Source: Roseateles koreensis (lineage in GTDB: Bacteria; Pseudomonadota; Gammaproteobacteria; Burkholderiales; Burkholderiaceae_C). From it: 64,000 bases of DNA. The stretch lies in assembly GCF_028595305.1 (NCBI RefSeq), contig NZ_JAQQXS010000018.1, positions 1 through 64,000 of the forward strand. Direction: 5' to 3'. Both the position numbers and the translations under genes were made by a program. The notes beneath the pieces were generated by a model. That model saw nothing but the letters and a program-made list of their open reading frames with translations. It was not told the origin of the DNA and searched no databases. Of the stretch, positions 9,229 to 16,939 are shown piece by piece (position 1 is the stretch's first letter; each line of letters starts with the position of its first letter).

Positions 9229-9244
9229 TGGTAACCCGTTATCA
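9229..9244. promoter_or_regulatory. Imperfect palindrome upstream of the receptor operon
   Basis: The 16-mer TGGTAACCCGTTATCA has 7 nt arms with one mismatch around a 2 nt centre. It lies about 127 nt upstream of the small exported-protein gene and 11 nt past the end of msrA. It could be an operator, but its arms run opposite to those of enterobacterial Zur boxes, so no regulator is assigned. Confidence 0.3.
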
Positions 9245-9254
9245 ACGTGCGCGC

Positions 9255-9800
9255 TCAATCGCGTAACAAACGCTTGAACGTGCTCGTGAACTTGTCTACT
9301 TTGGCAGCGACCACAAAGGCGCAGTAGGCCTGCTCGGGATGGTTGGCGTAGTAGTGCTGGTGATAGCCTTCCGCTGGCCAATAGTTGCGCTCTGGCATTA
9401 ACTCGGTCACCACTTGACCAGGGTAGGCCCGCCGTACTTCAGCCAGCACTTGCTGTGCTTCGGTCAATTGCGCATCCCCATGCACGTAGATGCCCGAGCG
9501 GTATTGCGAGCCCACATCCGCCCCTTGCCGATTGAGCGTGGTGGGGTCATGAATCGCAAAAAACACGTGCAACAAGTCCACCAAGCTCACCTGGGCCGGG
9601 TCAAAGTCGATACGCACCACCTCGGCATGCCCGCTGTTGCCGCTGCAAACTTGCTCGTAACTGGGGTCGAGTGACTCGCCGTTGCAGTACCCCGACTCGA
9701 CATGCGCCACCCCGCGAACCCGCTCAAACACGGCCTCAAGGCACCAAAAACAGCCCCCTCCCAGGGTGATGCGTTGCAAAGGCGTTGGCAGATCGTTCAT
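9255..9800 (-). CDS. msrA: Peptide-methionine (S)-S-oxide reductase MsrA
   Basis: A 181-residue repair enzyme that reduces methionine-S-sulfoxide in proteins. The catalytic signature GGGCFWCLEAVF holds the nucleophilic Cys. Further family motifs are GYCNG, YEQVCSGNSGHAEVV and GSQYRSGIY. The ATG at 9800 has AGGAAAG 9 nt upstream and is preferred over an in-frame TTG at 9830. It begins 26 nt after the stop of the AsmA-like gene on the same strand, so it is probably its last operon member. Confidence 0.95.
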   Translation of the reverse strand: MNDLPTPLQRITLGGGCFWCLEAVFERVRGVAHVESGYCNGESLDPSYEQVCSGNSGHAEVVRIDFDPAQVSLVDLLHVFFAIHDPTTLNRQGADVGSQYRSGIYVHGDAQLTEAQQVLAEVRRAYPGQVVTELMPERNYWPAEGYHQHYYANHPEQAYCAFVVAAKVDKFTSTFKRLLRD

Positions 9801-9826
9801 GCGTCGGGGTCTTTCCTGGGGGGGAG

Positions 9827-12800
9827 TCAATCAATGGCCAGTTTGAGTTCAGCCATGGGCTTCCAGAGGGCATCTCCATCATCGCTCGTGTGGAGTTTAG
9901 GGGCGGCCACAAAAATGCGCTGGTTGGGAAGGCCTTTGGCGATGAGTGCATCACGCACGGCGACGCCACGGGCCACACTCAGCGTCCGTGCCGTTTCAGC
10001 GTTAGCTGGGTAACTAGGCAACAGCAGCGCTCGCATCTCGTCGCCAGAAATATCTTTGGCAAACCCCAGCACATTGCGCGGTTTGTTGGGCAGCTTGGTC
10101 GCCTCATAAACCAGCTTCAACAAGCGGGCGCGGTCAGCGTCGCTGAGCACCAAAAAACCTGCAGCTTGAGCGTCCGCACCAGCCGTCTGGCGGCGCTGCA
10201 ACTCAAGCCTGCGCTGGGCCAGCATGGCCGCATCCAACTGCGCCTCTTGCATGGCCAGCCGTTCACGCGCCAGGTCCACTTCACCCACGATGGTCAGGTT
10301 CAAGGTTGGCCGGTCGATCAGCATGCGGGCAATCTTGTCCAGCACTTCGGGCGATTTGGGTATCGCACTACCGGGCAAAAATTCAATCTGGCTGTGATCA
10401 ACGCCACCCTTGCCCGCCAGCAAGGAGAACGGCGAGGTCAGGGCCTTCCCGATCAAATTCAAAATCAGCTTGCCGATCACCCCGCCCACGCTGAACTGCG
10501 GGTCGTTGAGGGAGCCTGAAATTGGCAACTCCACATCGATCACCCCATCACTGTCTTTCAACAAAGACACCGCGAGACGCACCGGCAACTTGGTGGCATC
10601 CGGGCTGTTGACGGCATCCCCGAAGGTCAACTGATTGAGGATCAATTGATTGTTTGCCTGCAAGGCGCCATTGGCCTCGATCTTGTAAGCAACCTTGCTA
10701 GAGAATTTGCCGCGCTCGATGGCATAGCCCGCGTACTTCTCCGAGTAAGGCGACATCGGCGCAAGTTCAATGTCTGTGGCTGAGGCCTTGATGTCCAGTG
10801 TCAAAGGCGCCCCCAAAGGGTTGAGCGCGCCATCGATTTCCAAAAGACCGGTGCCAGCCACCCGCCCGCGCAATTGCAGCGGCGCCATCTCGGGATTGCC
10901 ACTGCGCACGGCACCCAGACTCCCCTCCAACTCGGTCAGCTGAGCACTGTAGTTAGGACGCACAAAATGGTCGGCAAAGTCGACCCGACCTTTACGGACA
11001 ACGGCTTGGCCCAAGCTGATTTGCACAGGCAGCCCTTGAGCCGATGCTGCGGATGTTGCTACCGAAGCAGTCGCAGGACCATTCGCGCTGGCCAGCGCCG
11101 GGCTACTCGCTGCGGCAGGTTGGCCGCCGCTTGACGCTGGCGCGCTGGCCTTCACATCGCGCAGATTGAAGCGCCCATTCTCATTGATCAGCAAGCTGGC
11201 GAAGAAGTCGTTCAGGCGCAGTACCTTGATCGCCAATTCAGGTGGGGCGCCCGGCTTCATCTCGAACTGAACGCCGTCCAGATTGAGCGCTTGCCAGCTG
11301 AGTAAGTCAGGGCTTGATTCACCGCTGCCGGCAGCCACACGGCCCTGGTGCGCGCTCAAATCAGCCAGCAGCAAATCGCCGCTCACGCTGGCCCGCCAGT
11401 CCTTGGCCACTTGGCGAACGTTGAAATCACCCCGCCAGCCCAGATCAGCCCGTTGCAACTGCAGATTCAAGCCGGGGTCCATATAGGCATCCAAGAGTTG
11501 AATGGGCAGGCGCTCGGCTCGCAATTTGCCACTTGCCGCCAACGGCGCCAAGGACAGACGACCATCCCACCGGAAATCTCCCGCGGGCCGAGCGGACGCC
11601 TGCGCGAGCTTGGGGGTCGCCTTCACACTGGCATTGGAACTGGCACGCCCACCGTTGACAGGCGCTTGTCGCGCCAGGCTGGCTCCGCCCAGGCTGAAGC
11701 TCAGCTGCGCACGGCTGGCGCCCACCGTCTTGGGCCAAGCCAGCGGCCCCAAACGCAGCTTCAACTGATCAGCGACCAGGCTGGCCACGCCCGCCGGTGC
11801 CGCAGCGTCCTGAAAACGCACCAATCCCCGGTCGACCTGCAGGGCCTGCAAGGCCACTTGCCATTCTGCGGACTTGCCAGAAGCTGGCTTGACCGGCTGA
11901 ACCGAAGTCGCCACTTGGGCTGCATTTGAACCGGGAGCCAGCGACTCGTCAGGACCCGACAATCGCAGCACGGAGCGGCTGCTTGCCGGTGTTTTGTGCG
12001 CGCGCCGATCTACTGCGGACGGGGTCGACGCCTCGGCCACCATTGAATTCTCGGCACGCCCCACGCGCCGTCGATCGGCAGCGTTAGGCGACGGCACCAA
12101 CGCCTGCCAATTCCAGGCCGAATTTTTGGCACGCGCAAGAGAAACCTGGGGGGCATCGACACTCAGGGTGCCCAGATTCACTAACCTGTCGGCGTAATTC
12201 AGATCCAGATGGTCCAAGCGCAGCGCCGCCAACCGCAAAATAGTGTCCGCCGGCGAGGCATGCGGATCGGAGAGCGCCAAGGTGCTCAACTCAAAGTCAC
12301 TCATCTGCACCGTCAAGCGGCTCAGCGGCTCCGCCGCCAGCGGCTGCGGTACCGCCACGCTCACCTGACCTGCAGCGAGTGCTCGCAACTTCACCGGCAA
12401 CTGGGCCGACCAATAGGGTTCAAACCATTGCAAGGCGAGTTGCGACCACTGCATGCCAAGCTTCAAATCATCAGGGCTCACGCTGCCTTCGCCCTTGATT
12501 GCGGCCGACTCGGCAATTGCGCTGGCATCAGCGCCCCCCGCTTTGCCACGGCCTCTGGCACCCGCTGCCTCAACGACGAGCGGCTGAATTTGCATTGAAA
12601 ATTTCAACGCGGCAGGCTTTTCCAAAGGCCATTGCATTCCACTGAGCGCAATCCTCAGGTCCTTGACTTGCAGACGAGACGCCCCCGGCACGGCGGCGTC
12701 GGCCCAGCTCATGCCGCTGTCGCTCAGGGTGAATTTCGTGACGCTGAAACCCCAGGGCATTGACGCGCCAGCGGCGGCGCTCGGCGCCGGCTTGGCAACC

Positions 12801-13852
12801 GCTGAGGCACCCCGCCCGGCTTTGCTGACCCCACTGCCCCCGGCAGCAGGTGGCACAGGCAACCAGACAACGCCGTTGGCATCGCGGTTCAAGGCCAGTT
12901 GCAGTCCTTGCCAGTTCACTTCACCCAGAGCGATTTTGCGTTGAACTGGCTGAACATCGTCCAGAGCGATGTCCAATTTTTGCCACTTCAGCCAGGGCTC
13001 ACCCGTGGGCTTTTGAAGCACAAATTCGCGCAAACCAAGCTGCCCTCGAATGTCCACCTTGGGCGCTTGCTTGGGCGGCTGCCTGAAATTCAGGGACAGG
13101 TCGGCATCTACCCAACCGCTCACCAGTTGTAAGGGCAGGGATTTGGGTAGATAGGCGATGTAAGGCGTCAAGTCCAGCGCATTCAGCTTGAATGAAAGTT
13201 GCGCCTCCCGCTGTTCAGAGAAGGGCAATGCGGCGCCTTCGCTACCAAACGACACCCCGTTCAAAACACCAGACACAGCAGGTTGAACCTTGACCGCAAT
13301 GTCCGCATGGCGCGTCGAGACAAACGGCAAACCTACATGCAACTGCTTCAACACATGCACACACCCGACCGGCTGATCGTCCAACACCAACTCGCCGTCG
13401 GTGACCGAGATGTTGTAGATGGCCAGGGCCAGCGGCTCCGACGAAGGTTTGGCGGTGGAGGGGCCACTGAACTTGGTGATCAGGTCGTCCACGTCATAAG
13501 CGCCGGGCCCCGTGCGGCTCACATGCAAAACCGGGTGGGTGACCGAAATCTCCTGCACCACGGGGCTGAAATACCAAAGCGACCGCGCCGACAAGGCCAG
13601 ATCAAGTTTGCCCAGCGTGAAAAGTGGCTGGCTTTGTCCGGGCAAGCCGGCAATCTGGACATCATCCACGACAAGCCCCAAACGCCAGGGCTGGACGGAC
13701 ACGGCGCCAATCTTGACTTCACGTCCCAAAGCCTCGCCAGCCGCGCGCGCGCCCATTCCCTGGATCAAGCGAGGTAGGGCGAAAACACTCAACAGCAGCA
13801 AAATCACGAGCACCGTAAACAACCCGATGAGCCAGCGTTGCCAGGATTTCAT
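9827..13852 (-). CDS. Giant AsmA/DUF748-family envelope protein
   Basis: 1341 residues. One N-terminal membrane helix (about 8-26) anchors a very long periplasmic body made of AsmA-like/DUF748 repeats (for example LGREVKIGAVSVQPWRLGL and FELSTLALSDP). Ala/Ser/Pro-rich linkers interrupt it at about 330-360 and 590-660. The last 90 or so residues (LARERLAMQEAQLDA to VARGVAVRDALIAKGL) resemble an OmpA-like segment. AsmA relatives such as YhdP and TamB bridge the periplasm for lipid or outer-membrane protein traffic; a similar role here is inference. The Met at 13852 is chosen because the helix starts there; the 66 in-frame residues upstream look non-coding. Confidence 0.82.
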   Translation of the reverse strand: MKSWQRWLIGLFTVLVILLLLSVFALPRLIQGMGARAAGEALGREVKIGAVSVQPWRLGLVVDDVQIAGLPGQSQPLFTLGKLDLALSARSLWYFSPVVQEISVTHPVLHVSRTGPGAYDVDDLITKFSGPSTAKPSSEPLALAIYNISVTDGELVLDDQPVGCVHVLKQLHVGLPFVSTRHADIAVKVQPAVSGVLNGVSFGSEGAALPFSEQREAQLSFKLNALDLTPYIAYLPKSLPLQLVSGWVDADLSLNFRQPPKQAPKVDIRGQLGLREFVLQKPTGEPWLKWQKLDIALDDVQPVQRKIALGEVNWQGLQLALNRDANGVVWLPVPPAAGGSGVSKAGRGASAVAKPAPSAAAGASMPWGFSVTKFTLSDSGMSWADAAVPGASRLQVKDLRIALSGMQWPLEKPAALKFSMQIQPLVVEAAGARGRGKAGGADASAIAESAAIKGEGSVSPDDLKLGMQWSQLALQWFEPYWSAQLPVKLRALAAGQVSVAVPQPLAAEPLSRLTVQMSDFELSTLALSDPHASPADTILRLAALRLDHLDLNYADRLVNLGTLSVDAPQVSLARAKNSAWNWQALVPSPNAADRRRVGRAENSMVAEASTPSAVDRRAHKTPASSRSVLRLSGPDESLAPGSNAAQVATSVQPVKPASGKSAEWQVALQALQVDRGLVRFQDAAAPAGVASLVADQLKLRLGPLAWPKTVGASRAQLSFSLGGASLARQAPVNGGRASSNASVKATPKLAQASARPAGDFRWDGRLSLAPLAASGKLRAERLPIQLLDAYMDPGLNLQLQRADLGWRGDFNVRQVAKDWRASVSGDLLLADLSAHQGRVAAGSGESSPDLLSWQALNLDGVQFEMKPGAPPELAIKVLRLNDFFASLLINENGRFNLRDVKASAPASSGGQPAAASSPALASANGPATASVATSAASAQGLPVQISLGQAVVRKGRVDFADHFVRPNYSAQLTELEGSLGAVRSGNPEMAPLQLRGRVAGTGLLEIDGALNPLGAPLTLDIKASATDIELAPMSPYSEKYAGYAIERGKFSSKVAYKIEANGALQANNQLILNQLTFGDAVNSPDATKLPVRLAVSLLKDSDGVIDVELPISGSLNDPQFSVGGVIGKLILNLIGKALTSPFSLLAGKGGVDHSQIEFLPGSAIPKSPEVLDKIARMLIDRPTLNLTIVGEVDLARERLAMQEAQLDAAMLAQRRLELQRRQTAGADAQAAGFLVLSDADRARLLKLVYEATKLPNKPRNVLGFAKDISGDEMRALLLPSYPANAETARTLSVARGVAVRDALIAKGLPNQRIFVAAPKLHTSDDGDALWKPMAELKLAID

Positions 13853-14082
13853 GCTTGAGTGAGTGGGAGTTTTTGCTTGTGTGGGCACGTCAAAGAAATT
13901 TCGCTGATCAAGAAGAAAATGGCTCACGATGCCATGCTCGCGGCCTGCTGCTGAGGCTATTTCCAGCCCCACGACGGCGCGCTGCGATGATCGGGTTGCC
14001 GGATATCGCTTACGCATAACTCCAGCCCCAATCGCCACAGGGACAATCATGCCAGCGCCCTACATCATTCTCGGAATTTTTC

Positions 14083-14886
14083 GTGAACCTATTCAACTTC
14101 GCTCAAGATTTAAAGCCATTATTCTTGACGCTGCTGCTGCCACCGACCCCCTTTCTCGCCCTGCTGTTGCTGGGCGCCGTGGCGATGCGGCGTGGCCGCT
14201 GGCCAAGCCGACTGGCCCTGGGCCTCGGCGCTTTGGGCATTTGGCTCAGTTGCACGGAAGGATTCGCACAATTCTTGGCAGAGAAGTTGATCCACGTTCC
14301 GCCCCCCTTGAGTGCGGAGGCACTCGAGGACTTGAAAACCCAAGCCAAAGGCGAACGAAAAGTTGCAGTCCTTGTGCTCGGAGGGGGCGCACGCAATCTA
14401 TCGCCGGAGTACCATGCCCCCGCCCTGAAACCCATTACCGAAGAGCGACTGCGATACGGCGCCTGGGTGGCCAAAACAATTCAAGCCCCACTCGGATTTT
14501 CCGGGGGGATTGGTTGGGGTGCGGCGCACCTGCGTATCGCGGAAGCAGTTGTGGCGCATGAGTCCGCCCAAAACACCTACGGCGTCCCGCTGCGCTGGTC
14601 TGAAAGCCGCTCGCGCGACACCCGAGAAAATGCAGAATTGACGCTGCCTATGCTTCAAGCAGATGGCGTGCAGACAGTCATCCTGGTCACGCATGACCTG
14701 CACATGCGCCGGGCAATGCGCGCCTTTTCAAAAGCCGCAACCGGCCAATTCACCTTCATCGCCGCCCCGGTCGGGCTCCGCAGAGAAACCGAATTTTCTT
14801 GGCAAGATTGGTGTCCAAGCGAAGAAGGCTTGCCCCGAGTCCGCTACGCGGTCTATGAATGGCTGGGGCTATTGGCTGGGCATTGA
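14083..14886 (+). CDS. YdcF/ElyC-family (DUF218) membrane protein
   Basis: 267 residues opening on a GTG codon. Two N-terminal hydrophobic segments (about 10-32 and 42-60) are followed by a DUF218 domain: VAVLVLGGGAR, then FSGGIGWG, RSRDTRENAELT and VILVTHDLHMRRAM. Members such as ElyC act in envelope biogenesis at the inner membrane, though the chemistry is undefined. Expressed divergently from the AsmA-like gene, it may share an envelope role. Its last 34 nt overlap the convergent DHH gene. Confidence 0.8.
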   Translation: MNLFNFAQDLKPLFLTLLLPPTPFLALLLLGAVAMRRGRWPSRLALGLGALGIWLSCTEGFAQFLAEKLIHVPPPLSAEALEDLKTQAKGERKVAVLVLGGGARNLSPEYHAPALKPITEERLRYGAWVAKTIQAPLGFSGGIGWGAAHLRIAEAVVAHESAQNTYGVPLRWSESRSRDTRENAELTLPMLQADGVQTVILVTHDLHMRRAMRAFSKAATGQFTFIAAPVGLRRETEFSWQDWCPSEEGLPRVRYAVYEWLGLLAGH

Positions 14887-15818
14887 GCGGTGTCGCCATC
14901 GCCCTGTGCATTGAATGCGCCACTCAGCAGTTCCGGCAAGCGCGCCACGCTCATCCTGAAGCCGCAGGCCTGAGCATGCCCGCCGCCGCCTAAGCTTTCG
15001 GCCAAGGGAATGCAATCAAAGTTGCGCTGTGAGCGCAGCCCGCATTTCACCGCACCGCCCTGCCCCGCACTCCACATCAAAGCAAAAGTGCCGGATTTCG
15101 CTGACAGCAAATCCCCCACGAAGCTGTGGAACATGCCTGGGGCATTGACCATCAAGCCCTCAATGCCATTGAATGTCAGCGGCTGGGCTCCTTCGGCCAA
15201 GTCAAAACACAGCTTGCGGTATTTCTCGTCCATCGCAGCGCCACGCGCCATGAAGGCCGTCAACTCCGCTTGATTGAACGCCGAGATTTCCTGCCAACGA
15301 ACAAACTCCCTGGGCTCCATGTCCAGCGCCGACAAAAAGGCGCCGCTCTCGGGATACTGCCAAGCCCAAATGTCCCGGTCTTCGATGTAACGCACCAGAT
15401 CGGGCAAAGGCTGTTCGGGATGGAAGAACTCCCATGCCAAACGCGCACCCGACTTGCTCATGTCAAAGTGAACCACGCCGCAGCGGCAGCGGAAGCCTGT
15501 GAGCTTTTCAGCCGCGCTCTTGTGATGATCCAAGAGCACCAACTTGGCGGCACTCGCATCGATACCGCTCAAAATTTCAGCGGAAAACGAAAAGTCGAGC
15601 ACATAGACCGCCCGCCCCGCCACAGGCGGCAAATCGGCCAGCGTCTGAACCTGTCCGTGATCAAGCCCAATAAATTCGGCGTTCCCCGCGTAATAGATCC
15701 AGGCTGCAAGTGCCGCCGCAAAGCCATCGGAACAGCCTTTACCGTGGAAAAGAACCAAAGGCCTGGGGTCATCAAGGCACGGTGCGAGCAACAACTGCAG
15801 AGGAAGAATAGATTTCAT
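14853..15818 (-). CDS. DHH-family phosphoesterase
   Basis: 321 residues of the DHH/DHHA1 phosphohydrolase family. Metal-site motifs are GKGCSDGFAAALA, VLDFSFS and LLDHHKSA. The C-terminal substrate-binding DHHA1 motif is GGGGHAQACGFRM. This group contains oligoribonuclease-like and exopolyphosphatase-like phosphodiesterases; the substrate cannot be assigned. The ATG at 15818 (MKSILPLQ) is preferred because the 59 in-frame residues before it lack family character. It converges on the YdcF-type gene with a 34 nt overlap. Confidence 0.82.
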   Translation of the reverse strand: MKSILPLQLLLAPCLDDPRPLVLFHGKGCSDGFAAALAAWIYYAGNAEFIGLDHGQVQTLADLPPVAGRAVYVLDFSFSAEILSGIDASAAKLVLLDHHKSAAEKLTGFRCRCGVVHFDMSKSGARLAWEFFHPEQPLPDLVRYIEDRDIWAWQYPESGAFLSALDMEPREFVRWQEISAFNQAELTAFMARGAAMDEKYRKLCFDLAEGAQPLTFNGIEGLMVNAPGMFHSFVGDLLSAKSGTFALMWSAGQGGAVKCGLRSQRNFDCIPLAESLGGGGHAQACGFRMSVARLPELLSGAFNAQGDGDTAQCPANSPSHS

Positions 15819-16490
15819 AGGGCGTGAATTGTCACCGCACTTGACCCTCACCGGGTGTCTCCAGGACGAACGGTTGCACTCAACCCCAAGAAGCCCAAAA
15901 GCAGCCTGGTTACTCGCCCCCCATATATGCCCCCAAGGCCCATCGGATACCCGCAGCGTGCGCCGCCTGGAAGCGCCATCACCCAGCGTGCGCACCGCAA
16001 CCTGGGCGTGCCTCTGCGGTCAGTAGGCTTTGCCGCAGTACGTGGTCGAACATCGCTGTGAAGTCTTCAACGGGGCGCGCTGCGATCGCCTCACGTCGAA
16101 CGCAAACTCCGAAAACGGGTTCACGATCACCCAGAGCTGAACACCCACCATACCCTTAAGAATTCGACTACTGTCAAGTCTTACACACCCTATTGGGGGG
16201 GGGTTGGCTAAATTCTGGAACTCCATATCAAAATAGAAATCGTGTAATTTCGCGCAGGTTAATTTAAAATTTTCTGGAAAATTATAAAAAATACCCCCAC
16301 TACAGATCGCTGATCTCGAGTATAACGTGCTGCCAAAGGGCACATCAGACTCAGGAGTCGGCCACATTTGTGGCGTGATCATTCTTCTCTGAATACTTTA
16401 TTAACTAGCTTAAATAAATAGGTAGATGGTGGAGGCGATCCATGTTGCCACCCTCCTTTTCTCTGCAACGATGGTAAGCAATAACATTTC
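15819..16490. other. Gene-poor boundary of the AT-rich accessory patch
   Basis: 672 bp with no convincing gene. Up to about 16,140 the base composition matches the chromosome; beyond it the DNA turns AT-rich. A run of nine G lies at 16195-16203. A minus-strand frame near 16020-16160 reads FGVCVRREAIAARPVEDF and looks like the tail of a lost gene, but it has no start. A 22-codon frame with a weak AGGT site (16426-16494) ends in TTGA and overlaps the TTG of the next ORF. No att-like copy of the ssrA end was found here. Confidence 0.45.
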
Positions 16491-16850
16491 TTGAGTCTCA
16501 ACCTGCTTGTATCGATTCCAGAAAATTTTTTGCCGCCTCAATTTTATATCGATGAGGATTCTCTGAAGATTATTTTGTTTCCTGAAGTAAATACAGCTTC
16601 GAAGCGACTGACCTTGCTTAAACTGGCAAGTTTAATCGGCAATATAAATACTTTAGATTTACTAACGGAAACCATTTCAGGAACCAATTGTTTTAGAACC
16701 AAGGTGGGCGCGGCAAAAGCTGCAATGGCGCTTATGCCGATTGAGTCTCATGATTCATTCAAGGGAAGCCTCGGCTTCGATCCAACCTCGCTGGATGTGT
16801 CGATCGCATCTGGATATGGACGTGAACAAACAATTCCTCGTCAGATTTGA
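16491..16850 (+). CDS. Hypothetical protein in the AT-rich patch
   Basis: A 119-residue open frame that I do not recognise. It uses AT-rich codons (TTA, ATA) like the following gene and unlike the rest of the window, so it plausibly arrived with it. The only start is a TTG at 16491, overlapping the TGA of a 22-codon frame (TTGA); no good ribosome site is seen. No signal peptide or membrane helix. It lies 89 nt before the MutS-like gene and may be its operon partner. It could also be a decayed fragment. Confidence 0.4.
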   Translation: MSLNLLVSIPENFLPPQFYIDEDSLKIILFPEVNTASKRLTLLKLASLIGNINTLDLLTETISGTNCFRTKVGAAKAAMALMPIESHDSFKGSLGFDPTSLDVSIASGYGREQTIPRQI

Positions 16851-16939
16851 AAATATCTGACTCTGAAATTTGATGCCACCTCCATTCAATTCAGTCGCAA
16901 TGACTTCATTTGTACTTTTTTCCACCTATTCAGGGCATT

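Noticed and set aside
9229-9244. Zur box for the ZnuD-like receptor operon
   Set aside because: The palindrome is real, but its arms read TGGTAAC/GTTATCA, not the TGTTAT/ATAACA type; no regulator named.
16020-16382. A 120-codon minus-strand open frame at the island edge
   Set aside because: It crosses the G9 tract and the change in base composition, has a Cys-rich, patternless product and no ribosome site.
15819-16490. Left attachment site of an ssrA-integrated island
   Set aside because: I looked for a second copy of the ssrA 3' end in this interval and found none.
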